This document shows, in pieces, positions 22,180 to 30,678 of a stretch of DNA of 64,000 nt. The first letter of the stretch is position 1. The number at the start of each line of letters is the position of its first letter. The stretch comes from Candidatus Equimonas faecalis. Its GTDB lineage: Bacteria > Bacteroidota > Bacteroidia > Bacteroidales > Bacteroidaceae. Where the stretch lies: assembly GCA_018066245.1 (NCBI GenBank), contig JAGHRT010000027.1, positions 1-64,000 on the forward strand, given 5' to 3'. Under the pieces are notes generated by a model. That model saw only the letters and a list, made by a program, of their open reading frames with translations. It had not been told where the DNA came from and did no database searches. Both the position numbers and the translations under genes were made by a program.

Positions 22180-24429
22180 ATGAAAAAGCATATACTCAGC
22201 GCAGCAGTCGGACTGTTCCTCATGTCCGGCACAGCCCAGGCACAGCAAATCTATCAGCTCCAGAACGCCGACTTCGAACAGTGGGAAAGCGTGGGCGGAG
22301 GCGAAGAGCCCCTTGAGTGGAACTCCTTCCTCACGGCCACCGGCTCCATGGCCGGCATGGTGAAGGCCGTGCAGCTCACCAAGACCGACGACGCCCACCA
22401 CGGGCAGGCCGCCGCACGCATCACGGCACGCAACGTCATGTTCGGCATCATCGCGCAGGGCAACATGACCACCGGCTGCATCAACGCCGGCTCCATGAGC
22501 GCCGCCGATGCCTCCGGCAACTACAACTATACGCGCACCGAACAGCCCGGACAGGCCATGGCCTTCACAGGCATTCCCGACTCACTGCGCGTGTGGATTA
22601 AAAGCAATACGGCAGGCCCCGCCAAGGTGAGCGCCTACCTCCACGCCGACGGCTACTATCAGGACCCCAACACCGCCAATACCGACAAGTTCACCATGCT
22701 CAACGCCTCGGCACAGGCCACGCCGCAGAGCACGGGCGGAGAGTGGCAGTGCATCACCATACCCTTCCAGTACCAGTCCGACTTCTTCAAGCGGCCCGCC
22801 TACGCCCTCGTCAGCTTCGCCACCAGCAGCACCCCCGGCGGAGGCAAGGCCAGCGACTGGATGATAGTCGATGACATACAGTTCATCTACTGCAGCACGC
22901 TGCGCAACGTCGTGGCCAACGGACAGGCCGTGCGCTTCGACGAAAACGGCGAAGCCACCGTGCAGGGCGAATACGACCCCGACAACCTGTCCTACAAAGT
23001 CGTGGGCGAAGGGGCCGGCGTGGAATCGCTGTACAACGGCATAGACAACACGCTCACCATCACCGTAACCGCCGACAACGTCAGCGACGACCCCACCAAC
23101 GTCCACGCCTACGTCCTGCACTTCACAGGCGGCGAACAGCCCGACATAAGCTATCCCCTCAGCTTCCCCGCCGACCAAGTGCGCGAAAACCCCAACCGCA
23201 CGCTCCACACCCTCAGCCTTTCCACCGAAAGCGCCGAAAAGCAGTTCAGCATCGACGCCGACCGCGTGTATAACGACCTCAGCAGCCAGACATTCAGCGC
23301 ACGACCGGGCGAAACCCTCACCCTCACCAGCGACTATGCCGACACCGAAGCCGTACACGACATGATATGGATGCACGCCTACACCTACATCGACCTGGAC
23401 AGCGACGGCCAGTTCCAAGTCAGCGCCGACCCCGAAGCCCACACCGCCACCGGCGACCTGCAAGCCTGGTCCTTCTACTCCTTCAACCCCGCCGACGACA
23501 GCGAGGGCTGGGACTCCAACGGACAGCACTACACCGGCGACGCACGCACCCGGAACCAGTGCCCCGAGCTCAAGCTCCCCACACAGCCCGGCGACTACCG
23601 CCTGCGCTACAAGATTGACTGGAACAGCATCGACCCCGCCGGCGACCTGGAACAGGGCATCGTGAAGAACGGCGGCTACATCGTGGACATCAACCTGCAC
23701 ATCCTCTCCTCCGAAGAAGACCCCACGCTGCTCTACACCCTCAACTTCCCGCGCAATCAAGCCGTAACCCACGCCACGCGCCGACTCAACGCCATCACCC
23801 TCACCGCCGACAACGGCGAGGAGCGCACCTGGGCCACCGACCCCACACTCGTGTATAACGACCTCACCGACGAAATCTACGAAGTACAGAGCGGAAGCCG
23901 CATCAACCTCACCGCCGACTTCACCGACGAAGCCGCCTACGACGGCCGCGTATGGATGAACACCTACGTCTTCATGGACAAAGAGCAGGACGGCCAGTTC
24001 CAAGTCAGCGCCGACCCCGAATCCCTCACCGTGAAGGGCGACATCCTCGCCTGGTCCTTCTACTCCTTCAACCCCGACGACGACAGCCAGGGATGGGACT
24101 CCGCCGACAACTACTACACCGACCTCGACCGAGCCAATCTCCAGTGCCCCGACTTCCAAGTCAGCGGCGAGCCCGGCGACTACCGCCTGCGCGTGAAAAT
24201 AGACTGGAACAGCATCGACCCCGCCGGCGACCAGGTGCAAGGCATCGTAAAGAACGGCGGCTATATCGTCGATCTAACGCTCCGCATCCCCGTGCCCGAA
24301 GGCATCAGCCCCACCGCCGCGCAATCACCCTCCGCCGCCCCCGCCTGCGACCTCCAGGGCCGCCGCATCCAGACCGCCGCCCCCGCACGCGGCATCATCC
24401 TTCAGAACGGCCGCAAGGTGGTGAAATAG
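22180..24429 (+). CDS. Secreted PCMD-domain protein with two tandem C-terminal repeats and sorting tail
   Basis: A 749-residue exported protein. A signal peptide (LSAAVGLFLMSGTAQAQ) precedes a PCMD-type beta-sandwich (about 20-250, from NADFEQWESVGGGEEPLEWN to DWMIVDDIQFIY), a family linked to surface glycan use in Bacteroidetes. Two tandem copies of a roughly 190-residue domain follow (about 320-510 and 515-700), each ending DYRLR.KIDWNSIDPAGD...GIVKNGGYIVD. The end (CDLQGRRIQTAA...NGRKVVK) is the shared sorting tail. The ATG at 22180 opens directly on the signal peptide; the longer frame from 22072 runs through spacer repeats. It heads an apparent operon with a PCMD lipoprotein and a barrel protein. 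Ligand unknown. Confidence 0.72.
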   Translation: MKKHILSAAVGLFLMSGTAQAQQIYQLQNADFEQWESVGGGEEPLEWNSFLTATGSMAGMVKAVQLTKTDDAHHGQAAARITARNVMFGIIAQGNMTTGCINAGSMSAADASGNYNYTRTEQPGQAMAFTGIPDSLRVWIKSNTAGPAKVSAYLHADGYYQDPNTANTDKFTMLNASAQATPQSTGGEWQCITIPFQYQSDFFKRPAYALVSFATSSTPGGGKASDWMIVDDIQFIYCSTLRNVVANGQAVRFDENGEATVQGEYDPDNLSYKVVGEGAGVESLYNGIDNTLTITVTADNVSDDPTNVHAYVLHFTGGEQPDISYPLSFPADQVRENPNRTLHTLSLSTESAEKQFSIDADRVYNDLSSQTFSARPGETLTLTSDYADTEAVHDMIWMHAYTYIDLDSDGQFQVSADPEAHTATGDLQAWSFYSFNPADDSEGWDSNGQHYTGDARTRNQCPELKLPTQPGDYRLRYKIDWNSIDPAGDLEQGIVKNGGYIVDINLHILSSEEDPTLLYTLNFPRNQAVTHATRRLNAITLTADNGEERTWATDPTLVYNDLTDEIYEVQSGSRINLTADFTDEAAYDGRVWMNTYVFMDKEQDGQFQVSADPESLTVKGDILAWSFYSFNPDDDSQGWDSADNYYTDLDRANLQCPDFQVSGEPGDYRLRVKIDWNSIDPAGDQVQGIVKNGGYIVDLTLRIPVPEGISPTAAQSPSAAPACDLQGRRIQTAAPARGIILQNGRKVVK

Positions 24430-24484
24430 ATTTTTCTGCCGAGATCGGCAAAAAAAGTTTCTACAAAACGCACAACTCCACCCC

Positions 24485-25708
24485 ATGAAAAATCTCCTCT
24501 CCGCCGCCCTCTTTGCCGCCCTCGCCATAAGCCTCGGCGCCTGCATGGGCGATGAGCCGCTCAATCAGGAATGCGACATCACGGAGGCCCGCCTCGAAAT
24601 GGACAACCCCCTCGACATCTTCGAGCAAGCCCACGAAGCCGTGTGGAAAGAACTGGAATACGACAGCACCGTGTGCTTCCTCGCACGGCCCGACGCCCAA
24701 CCCCGCGAAATAGCCCTGCACCTCACGCTCACTCCGGGAGCCACGGCCTACATCGACGGGCAGGATACGCCCTTCCAGAACGGCACGAAGGTGGATTTCA
24801 CCGACGAGAAGAAGCACAGCTTCAAGGTGGTGTCGGAGGACAGGCAGTGGACGCGCCGCTACACCCTCTACATAGGCCACAAAATTCCCTATGAGGGCCA
24901 CTTCACCGAGACCTTCAGCAACTATGCCGCCGAAGCCACCGGCCACTACTACGTGTGGAAGGCCGAAGGAGCAGCCGCCGGATGGTTCACCGACGGAGAG
25001 TGGAAAAACGGCAACCCGGGCTTCCGCCTCAGCCGCTCATCGGCCAAACCCGACGAATACCCCGACACACCCGTCAAGGGCGGCGGGCCCGACGGCTCCG
25101 ACTGCATCAAACTGGAAACCTGCGACACCGGACCCTTCGGCCAGATGGTGAACATGAAGCTGGCCTCCGGCTCACTGTTCAACGGCGTGTTCGACGTGAG
25201 CAACGCCCTGCGCGACGCACTGAAGGCCACGCAGTTCGCATCGCCCTTCAAATACAGGCCAATCAGCGTCAGCGCATGGCTGCGCTACGAGCCCGGCCTC
25301 ACATTCGAGAACCGCGAAGGACAGCCCCAGCCCGGCATCGTCGATGAGCCGGACTTCTACGCCGTGGTCTATCGCAACACCACGCCCCAAGGCCAACCCG
25401 TCGTCATCGACGGCAACGACGTGCTCAACTCGCCCGCCATCGTGGCCATCGCCCGCCTGCCCCACCTCTACAACCCCGACGGCACCGACCGGCTCACCGG
25501 CCAGCCCATACACGGCGTGAGCGGCAAGTGGCAGAAGTTCACCCTCACGCTGGACTACAGGGAACCCCTCGACCCCGAAGTGCTCCGCAAGAACGGCTAT
25601 TCCCTCGTCATCTCATTCGCATCAAGCTGGCAGGGCGCATACTTCAAGGGAGCCATCGGCTCCAAACTGTGGGTCGATAACGTGGAACTCACCAGCAGCG
25701 AAAAGTAA
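24485..25708 (+). CDS. PCMD-domain lipoprotein
   Basis: A 407-residue surface-type lipoprotein. The signal peptide ends in the lipobox LGAC with C20 as the lipidated residue, followed by the acidic stretch MGDE that resembles a lipoprotein export signal. An N-terminal Ig-like part (about 60-130) is followed by a PCMD domain (about 135-400) with the family elements FSNYAAEATGHYYVWK, SDCIKLETCDTG, KYRPISVSAWLRYEPG and GSKLWVDNVEL. The upstream gene also has a PCMD domain, and an outer-membrane barrel follows 23 bases after this stop, so the three likely act together at the cell surface. The molecule bound is unknown. Confidence 0.75.
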   Translation: MKNLLSAALFAALAISLGACMGDEPLNQECDITEARLEMDNPLDIFEQAHEAVWKELEYDSTVCFLARPDAQPREIALHLTLTPGATAYIDGQDTPFQNGTKVDFTDEKKHSFKVVSEDRQWTRRYTLYIGHKIPYEGHFTETFSNYAAEATGHYYVWKAEGAAAGWFTDGEWKNGNPGFRLSRSSAKPDEYPDTPVKGGGPDGSDCIKLETCDTGPFGQMVNMKLASGSLFNGVFDVSNALRDALKATQFASPFKYRPISVSAWLRYEPGLTFENREGQPQPGIVDEPDFYAVVYRNTTPQGQPVVIDGNDVLNSPAIVAIARLPHLYNPDGTDRLTGQPIHGVSGKWQKFTLTLDYREPLDPEVLRKNGYSLVISFASSWQGAYFKGAIGSKLWVDNVELTSSEK

Positions 25709-25731
25709 CTCATAGAAAAGCAAAAACCACC

Positions 25732-26517
25732 ATGCACCGCGCATTCCTCACCCTTATCGTTCTCTGCCTCGCACTCGGTGCCGGCGCAGAACCCGCAGCC
25801 AACGAGAAATACCGGCAGTGGGGCACCCGCCACCCCTCCGGCGTGCAGCTGCGCATCAACGCCGGCTACGCCATAGGCGGCACCACGCCCCTCCCCCTGC
25901 CCGCCGAAATACGCTCCATCGACCGCTTCCGGCCCTACGGCGGCCTGAACGTGGGCTTCGAGGCCAGCAAGATGTTCGGCAAGAAGCGCCGCTGGGGACT
26001 CGCCGCCGGCCTCCACGGATTCCTCCACGGCATGAAAACCGGTGCCCACGTGAAGGGCTATAAAATGGCCATCGTGCGCGACGGAGAAAAAATGGCAGGC
26101 TATTTCACCGGAGTGGACGAGACCAACGTCCGGCTGGTGGGCATGACCATACCACTCAAGGGCGTGTGGCGGGCCAGCCACCGCTGGACCATAGAGGCCG
26201 GCCCCTTCTTCCAGCTCTTCAAGAAGCGCGAGTTCGAGGGAAAGGTGTACGACGGCTATCTGCGCGAGAACACGCCCACCGGCCAGAAAATAGAAATGAG
26301 CCAGGCCAATGCCGCCTCCTACGACTTCTCCGAGGACATGCGCAGCCTCGACTACGGACTCACCTTCAACTTCGACTGGAAAGCCACACGCCACTGGAGC
26401 CTCTACGGCAACCTGGACTGGGGCATGACAGACGTCTTCAAGAGCAACTTCCAGACCATTGCCTTCCCCATGTACAGCATCTACGCCAACGTGGGCGTGG
26501 CCTACAGCGTGTTCTAA
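25732..26517 (+). CDS. Small outer-membrane beta-barrel protein
   Basis: A 261-residue protein with a signal peptide (AFLTLIVLCLALGAGAEP) and alternating hydrophobic strands ending in a terminal aromatic (GVAYSVF), typical of eight- to twelve-strand outer-membrane barrels of the PorT/OmpA-like type. Strand-like segments include GVQLRINAGYAIGG, LNVGFEASKMFG, RWGLAAGLHGF and HWSLYGNLDWGM. It sits immediately after the two PCMD genes, the usual place for such a barrel in this operon type. Function is inferred only from fold and context. A GTCCGCCGACAG repeat copy and AT-rich sequence follow it. Confidence 0.68.
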   Translation: MHRAFLTLIVLCLALGAGAEPAANEKYRQWGTRHPSGVQLRINAGYAIGGTTPLPLPAEIRSIDRFRPYGGLNVGFEASKMFGKKRRWGLAAGLHGFLHGMKTGAHVKGYKMAIVRDGEKMAGYFTGVDETNVRLVGMTIPLKGVWRASHRWTIEAGPFFQLFKKREFEGKVYDGYLRENTPTGQKIEMSQANAASYDFSEDMRSLDYGLTFNFDWKATRHWSLYGNLDWGMTDVFKSNFQTIAFPMYSIYANVGVAYSVF

Positions 26518-26598
26518 AGCAGACAGAAATTCCCAGTCCGCCGACAGTTTTCACTAATTCCCTAATAATTTCTACTAACCCCTAAACAAAAACGACGT

Positions 26599-27687
26599 AT
26601 GAAAAAACTTCTACTCTCCATCCTCGGCCTCATTCTCGGCCTCGCCGCTTCGGCACAGGAGGTGGCTTTTCAGGGTCCTCTCACCGTAACCGTGAACGGA
26701 CAGCCCGTAACGCAGACAGCCACCATTCAGTTGAGCGCACCCAGCAACGACGAGGGCGAATCGATTCCCGTAACCTTCACGCTCCCCAACTTCACGCTCG
26801 AGCAGGGCGGCACCACCATGTTCGTGGGCAACATCGTACTGCCCGACGTACCCGCCGTCAGTGAGAAGGCCCTCAGCAAGACCGAATATCAAGTAAAATA
26901 TGCCCTCAAGCAGAACATCACCATACAGCCCGGCACCTGCCCCGCCGAGGCGCAATGGGTAGGCCAGATGCTGGGCGAAGTGCCCGTGAACTTCAACTGC
27001 ACGGTCGTTGAGAAGTTGGAAAATGGCAACATCGACTTCTCAGCCACCTTCCACATCGACATAGAGATGGGTGCCCTCGGCACCGTCAAAGTGGACTTCC
27101 AGAGCGAAAAAGGCATGTTTGCAAAAACCGACGACCTCAGCGTAACCGTGAACGGACAGACCGCCACGCAGAAGACCACCGTATTTTTCACCGGAAAGAT
27201 GGAGCCCGTGCCCGGATCCAAAGATGAGAAAAATAGTTTCATATCGCTCACGGTTCCCAACTTCACGCTCACGCAGGGCGGCCAGACGATGTACGTAGGC
27301 AACATTGAGCTGACGGACATTCCCATGCACGAAGTGGCCGGCCAGGACGACATGGTGGAATTTTCCTACAACGGCAACATCACCATCCAGCCCGGTCAGG
27401 CCGCAGGCGTGGAGCAGTGGATAGGCCCGATGCTGGGCCCCGTGCCTTCTGTACTTAAAGGCTACGTTTACAACTCCATTAATGGTCTGGCCTTCAATAT
27501 AGACATCGAAATGACCAGCCTGAAGCAAACCATCAACGTCCGCTTCGGCGACTACGAAAAAGTGGGCATAGCCAGTCCCGTGGCCGGCAAGCCCAGCCCC
27601 GCCGCCGGCATCTACAACATCGCCGGACAGCCCGCGCAAGCGCTCAAGGGCATCGTCATCAGCGGCGGCAAGAAGAAGCTCTACTGA
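26599..27687 (+). CDS. Calycin-like beta-barrel secreted protein, copy 1
   Basis: A 362-residue exported protein with signal peptide LLSILGLILGLAASAQ. Two internal repeats of about 150 residues each start with a TVTVNGQ strand (QGPLTVTVNGQPVTQTAT; LSVTVNGQTATQKTT) and contain NFTLxQGGxTMxVGNI, the pattern of the Bacteroidetes calycin-like family. Each repeat ends near ITIQPG...W.G.MLG.VP. The C terminus, IYNIAGQPAQALKGIVISGGKKKLY, is a variant of the shared sorting tail. The next gene is a same-length paralogue 26 bases away, so this is a tandem duplication. The ligand is unknown, though lipocalin-like binding is plausible from the fold. Confidence 0.72.
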   Translation: MKKLLLSILGLILGLAASAQEVAFQGPLTVTVNGQPVTQTATIQLSAPSNDEGESIPVTFTLPNFTLEQGGTTMFVGNIVLPDVPAVSEKALSKTEYQVKYALKQNITIQPGTCPAEAQWVGQMLGEVPVNFNCTVVEKLENGNIDFSATFHIDIEMGALGTVKVDFQSEKGMFAKTDDLSVTVNGQTATQKTTVFFTGKMEPVPGSKDEKNSFISLTVPNFTLTQGGQTMYVGNIELTDIPMHEVAGQDDMVEFSYNGNITIQPGQAAGVEQWIGPMLGPVPSVLKGYVYNSINGLAFNIDIEMTSLKQTINVRFGDYEKVGIASPVAGKPSPAAGIYNIAGQPAQALKGIVISGGKKKLY

Positions 27688-27713
27688 TTCCCAAGAAAAA
27701 AAAACAAAACCTT

Positions 27714-28802
27714 ATGAAAAAAATTCTTTTCACCCTCCTCACCTTCGCCCTCGGCCTCGGCGCACATGCCGACGTGGGCCGCTTCTTCGAAGGTCCTCTC
27801 ACCGTAACCGTGAACGGCCAGCCCGCCACACAGCTCGCCACGATATTCATGACCGACGGTGAAGGCACAAGCCCCAAGACGGACCAGCCCAAAATGTCCT
27901 TCATACTGCCCAATTTCTCACTCCAGCAGGGCGGCAACCTCATGTTCGTGGGCAACGTGGAAATCCGCGACGTCGAATGCGTGGAAGACCCCTACACCGG
28001 AGGCCCCGCCGGACAGTTCAGCTACCACACGCAGCAAAGCATCACCATCCAGCCCGGCAGTTGTCCCGCCGATGCCGTATGGATGGGGCCGATGCTGGGC
28101 GAAGTGCCCGTGGACCTGACCTGCGTGCTCCGCAACGAGGAGCAGATGACGGCCAGCATAAAGATAAACATCGAAATGCCGGGCATAGGCACCATCAAGG
28201 TGGAATTTGAAAGCGAGGCCACAGGATTTGAAAACACCGACGACCTCACCGTAACCGTCAACGGGCAGTCCACCACGCAGAAGTCCACCATCTACTTCAC
28301 GCGCGACATCAACGAAGTGCCCGGACAGCCTGAGAAAGACTTCTCGACCATCGACCTGACGCTCGCCGACTTCATGCTCGTGCAGGGCGGCCAGACGCTG
28401 TATGTGGGCGACATAGAGATTGACAAAATCAAGCTCAATCCCCTGCCCGGCGACCTCTATCTCTCCGAATTCGAATATACGGGCGACATCACCGTCAAGC
28501 CCGGCAAGGCCGCAGGCGTGGAAGAGTGGATAGGCCCGATGCTGGGCACGGTGCCCCTCAAGATGAAGGGCGTGCTCAACGTCATATCCGATGCCGTGGC
28601 CTTCACCATAGACATCGACATGCAGTCCACGCTGGGACAGACCATCAACGTAGAATTCGGCCACTACGGCCAGTACGAGGGCATCGACGGCCCCACCGTG
28701 CGCTCCGCCGCCCCTGGCCGGGCCTACAACCTCGCCGGCCAGCCCGAGCAAGCGCTCAAGGGCATCGTCATCAGCGGCGGCAAGAAGCAGCTGATCCGAT
28801 AG
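27714..28802 (+). CDS. Calycin-like beta-barrel secreted protein, copy 2
   Basis: Also 362 residues and collinear with the gene before it. It has a signal peptide (ILFTLLTFALGLGAHA), two repeats beginning GPLTVTVNGQPATQLAT and LTVTVNGQSTTQKST, and the tail YNLAGQPEQALKGIVISGGKKQLIR. The tail DNA of both copies is nearly identical, whereas the middle parts differ much more, suggesting recent exchange or constraint at the 3' end. A strong hairpin follows the stop and separates this gene from the convergent DUF4248 gene. Function unknown beyond the fold. Confidence 0.72.
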   Translation: MKKILFTLLTFALGLGAHADVGRFFEGPLTVTVNGQPATQLATIFMTDGEGTSPKTDQPKMSFILPNFSLQQGGNLMFVGNVEIRDVECVEDPYTGGPAGQFSYHTQQSITIQPGSCPADAVWMGPMLGEVPVDLTCVLRNEEQMTASIKINIEMPGIGTIKVEFESEATGFENTDDLTVTVNGQSTTQKSTIYFTRDINEVPGQPEKDFSTIDLTLADFMLVQGGQTLYVGDIEIDKIKLNPLPGDLYLSEFEYTGDITVKPGKAAGVEEWIGPMLGTVPLKMKGVLNVISDAVAFTIDIDMQSTLGQTINVEFGHYGQYEGIDGPTVRSAAPGRAYNLAGQPEQALKGIVISGGKKQLIR

Positions 28803-28834
28803 CCGCTCCGCACGTGCGGCCCCCACACAGACAG

Positions 28835-28869
28835 TTCCCCCCGGCAGGCCAGAAGCCCGTCGGGGGGAA
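28835..28869. terminator. Hairpin between convergent genes
   Basis: TTCCCCCCGGC pairs with GTCGGGGGGAA around a short loop. It lies between the + strand calycin-like gene and the - strand DUF4248-like gene, so it may stop transcription from both sides. The U-tract on either side is weak. Confidence 0.5.
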
Positions 28870-28891
28870 TTGTCATACAGGAGGCAGGGAA

Positions 28892-29185
28892 TCAGAGATA
28901 GCGTTCCAGCACGCGCATCTGCTTCGGCGTGAAGCGGCGCGAGCGCGGGCGGTAGCCGTAGTAGCGCAGCAGAAGGAGCAGTTCGGGGTCGCCCTGAATC
29001 CAGCGGTTGAGGCGCTTCACGGCATTCTGCGGCGCAATGTCGGGGAAATAGAGGCAGGCCACCGTGCGGCGCAGGGGGTGCGCCTCAAGCGGTCGGGCAG
29101 GGTTGATGCCCGTGCCGGAGTGGCGGTGTACGGGCAGGGTGCGCAGGCCCATCAGATAGGCGGGCGCAGGGTTCGTGTCTTTCAT
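28892..29185 (-). CDS. DUF4248-like small protein
   Basis: A 97-residue protein resembling the DUF4248 family found next to HU-like and P5-like genes in Bacteroides. Visible family features are ACLYFPDIAPQNAVKRLNRWI, a small residue-rich helix pair, and the C-terminal FTPKQMRVLERYL. The N-terminal 40 residues are rich in proline and arginine and may include extra codons before the true start; other ATG codons are not obvious. It is on the opposite strand from most of the window, 45 bases downstream of the P5-like gene and probably co-transcribed with it. No biochemical role is established. Confidence 0.6.
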   Translation of the reverse strand: MKDTNPAPAYLMGLRTLPVHRHSGTGINPARPLEAHPLRRTVACLYFPDIAPQNAVKRLNRWIQGDPELLLLLRYYGYRPRSRRFTPKQMRVLERYL

Positions 29186-29230
29186 GGCAGTAGATTCAGT
29201 CTTGTGTGAAGGTTAAGGGGGAGGGGGCAT

Positions 29231-29656
29231 CTATACGAAGCTGTAGCGCTCACAAATGTCCATCAGGTAGGTAACGTCGGGCCTTTCGCCCGTCTCCATG
29301 CGGGCCATGGCCGACACCAGTTGCAGCATCTCGATGCTCATGGGCTCCATCGGCTCATCGGGGTCCAGTCCCGCATAGGCACATGCGGCGGCCACGTAGT
29401 AGGGCGTGCGCTGGTCGCTCACCGGCCCCCAGCGGCGTATGATTTCGGCGGGCGTGCGCAGGCCCTCGTCTTTCATGAAGAGGTACATCATGCGAATGGC
29501 GGCCCTGTAGCCGAAATCTTTGTTGAAGAAGTGAATCAGACCCCAGCGGTGGGGCGACTGCTGCACCATACCGAGGAAAAACAGCGTGTCGGAATAGGGA
29601 ACGTTTACGGGGTTGTTGAGAGCCAACCCAGGAGGATTTTTGCTTCTGCGAGCCAT
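29231..29656 (-). CDS. P5-like structural protein homologue
   Basis: A 141-residue cytoplasmic-looking protein similar to the group annotated as structural protein P5 in Bacteroides. The matching features are the NNPVNV start of the domain, the central FFNKDFGYRAAIRMMYLFM, IIRRWGPVSDQRTPYYVAAACAYAG and the late MLQLVSAMARMETG. These proteins are thought to derive from phage lysozyme-like or virion proteins. The frame is open to 29773, but the ATG at 29656 begins the basic MARRSKNP typical of the group. It is transcribed away from the HU-like gene and shares a 486-base spacer with it. Its actual role is unknown. Confidence 0.62.
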   Translation of the reverse strand: MARRSKNPPGLALNNPVNVPYSDTLFFLGMVQQSPHRWGLIHFFNKDFGYRAAIRMMYLFMKDEGLRTPAEIIRRWGPVSDQRTPYYVAAACAYAGLDPDEPMEPMSIEMLQLVSAMARMETGERPDVTYLMDICERYSFV

Positions 29657-30142
29657 AGTGATTTGATTTTTAGAAGGTTGTTGTAAGTTAAGGAGCGGAA
29701 CTGAAGGCCGCCGGCAGACCTCTTTCCGTTTTCGGCTGCAAAGATACGAAAGAAGTGTGCCAAGGTAGGACACTCAATAAAAAAAGTTTGAAAAAAAGTG
29801 CCCTCGCGCGCGCGAACCATATTTATAAAGGCCGGCCCTCCCGTTGGCGTGCGGACTTGGCAAAGTGCCCGGCCCTCCTGTCGGCGGGCCGGTCGTCGCT
29901 CTCGGCGGACTTGTCGGGCGTGTCGGCGGCCTCGTTTTGGCCATCGTTTGAAAAAAATGAAAAAAGCAGGCCGGCCATGCCGCCGCAGGGGCAGGGTAGG
30001 GTAGGGCGCCGTCCGGCAATTCGCACGCTGGCCGCCGAGGCCCCCGTTCCTTCGTACCTTTGCACTCGGAAATCAGCGCTGAACACATTTCCGACCCCCC
30101 AACAATTAACAATCATTAACCCCTAAAAAACACAAAAACACC
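29657..30142. other. Divergent promoter spacer between P5-like and HU-like genes
   Basis: No gene is seen. On the - strand TATCTTTG (29739-29746) fits the -7 box for the P5-like gene. On the + strand TACCTTTG (30055-30062) fits that for the HU-like gene. Between them lie poly-A/T runs, a CGCGCGCGCG tract near 29807, and several TCGGCGGAC/TCGGCGG copies of the dispersed repeat (29890-29935). Confidence 0.5.
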
Positions 30143-30535
30143 ATGATCAAGTACAAAGTAGTAGAGGGCAAGAACCTCAAGACCGGCGCCGCCATCTTCT
30201 TCGGCATGGCCGCCCCCGTAAACGTAGTCAAGCTCGAATCCCTGGCCGACGAAATCAGCGGCGAGTGTACCGTAACCGCCCACGACATCCGAGCCGTCAT
30301 CTCCGCCCTGGAAGAGAAAATCATCCGCCACCTGCAAAACGGCAACAGCGTGCGCCTGGGCCTCCTCGGCAGCTTCTGCCCCACCATCCGCAGTACCGCC
30401 GCCCCCAGCCCCGAGCTGTTCACCACCGACAGCATCAAGGCCATCGGCGTACACTTCTCCGAGAGCAGCACCATGCGCTACCACCTCTCGGCCCAGAACC
30501 CCGAAGTGCAGTTCCAGCGCATCGACGGAGAATAG
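30143..30535 (+). CDS. HU-like DNA-binding protein (HU-HIG type)
   Basis: A 130-residue histone-like protein of the Bacteroidetes HU subgroup. It starts MIKYKVVEGKN, followed by AHDIRAVISALEEKIIRHLQNG (the helical dimer body), then NSVRLGLLGSFCPTIRS leading into the DNA-binding arm and a short extra C-terminal beta segment typical of the HIG class. It is likely to bend or coat DNA. Its own -7 box lies 80 bases upstream and a strong terminator follows the stop, so it is monocistronic. Related genes next to P5-like and DUF4248 genes recur in Bacteroides genomes, so the trio may be a functional or mobile group. Confidence 0.78.
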   Translation: MIKYKVVEGKNLKTGAAIFFGMAAPVNVVKLESLADEISGECTVTAHDIRAVISALEEKIIRHLQNGNSVRLGLLGSFCPTIRSTAAPSPELFTTDSIKAIGVHFSESSTMRYHLSAQNPEVQFQRIDGE

Positions 30536-30550
30536 CCGTCGCCGCCCCAG

Positions 30551-30586
30551 GCGGGAGGGAGCCCCCACGGCTTCCTCCCGCTTTTT
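30551..30586 (+). terminator. Intrinsic terminator after the HU-like gene
   Basis: A 13-bp stem (GCGGGAGG plus GAGCC, closing with GGCTT plus CCTCCCGC, allowing G-U) with a five-base loop is followed at once by TTTTT. It begins 15 bases after the HU-like stop codon. Confidence 0.85.
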
Positions 30587-30617
30587 ACAGGGCACGGCAC
30601 TAAAGCCTGCCTTTTCG

Positions 30618-30649
30618 TTTGGCCGTGTCGGGGAAAAGTAGTAACTTTG
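30618..30649 (+). promoter_or_regulatory. Consensus Bacteroidetes promoter for gltX
   Basis: TTTG at 30618-30621 and TAACTTTG at 30642-30649 are separated by exactly 20 bases, the Bacteroidetes -33/-7 arrangement. The gltX ATG is 29 bases downstream, and a terminator precedes the promoter. Confidence 0.8.
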
Positions 30650-30678
30650 CAGGCGCGAAATTATATACCCCAAACAAC

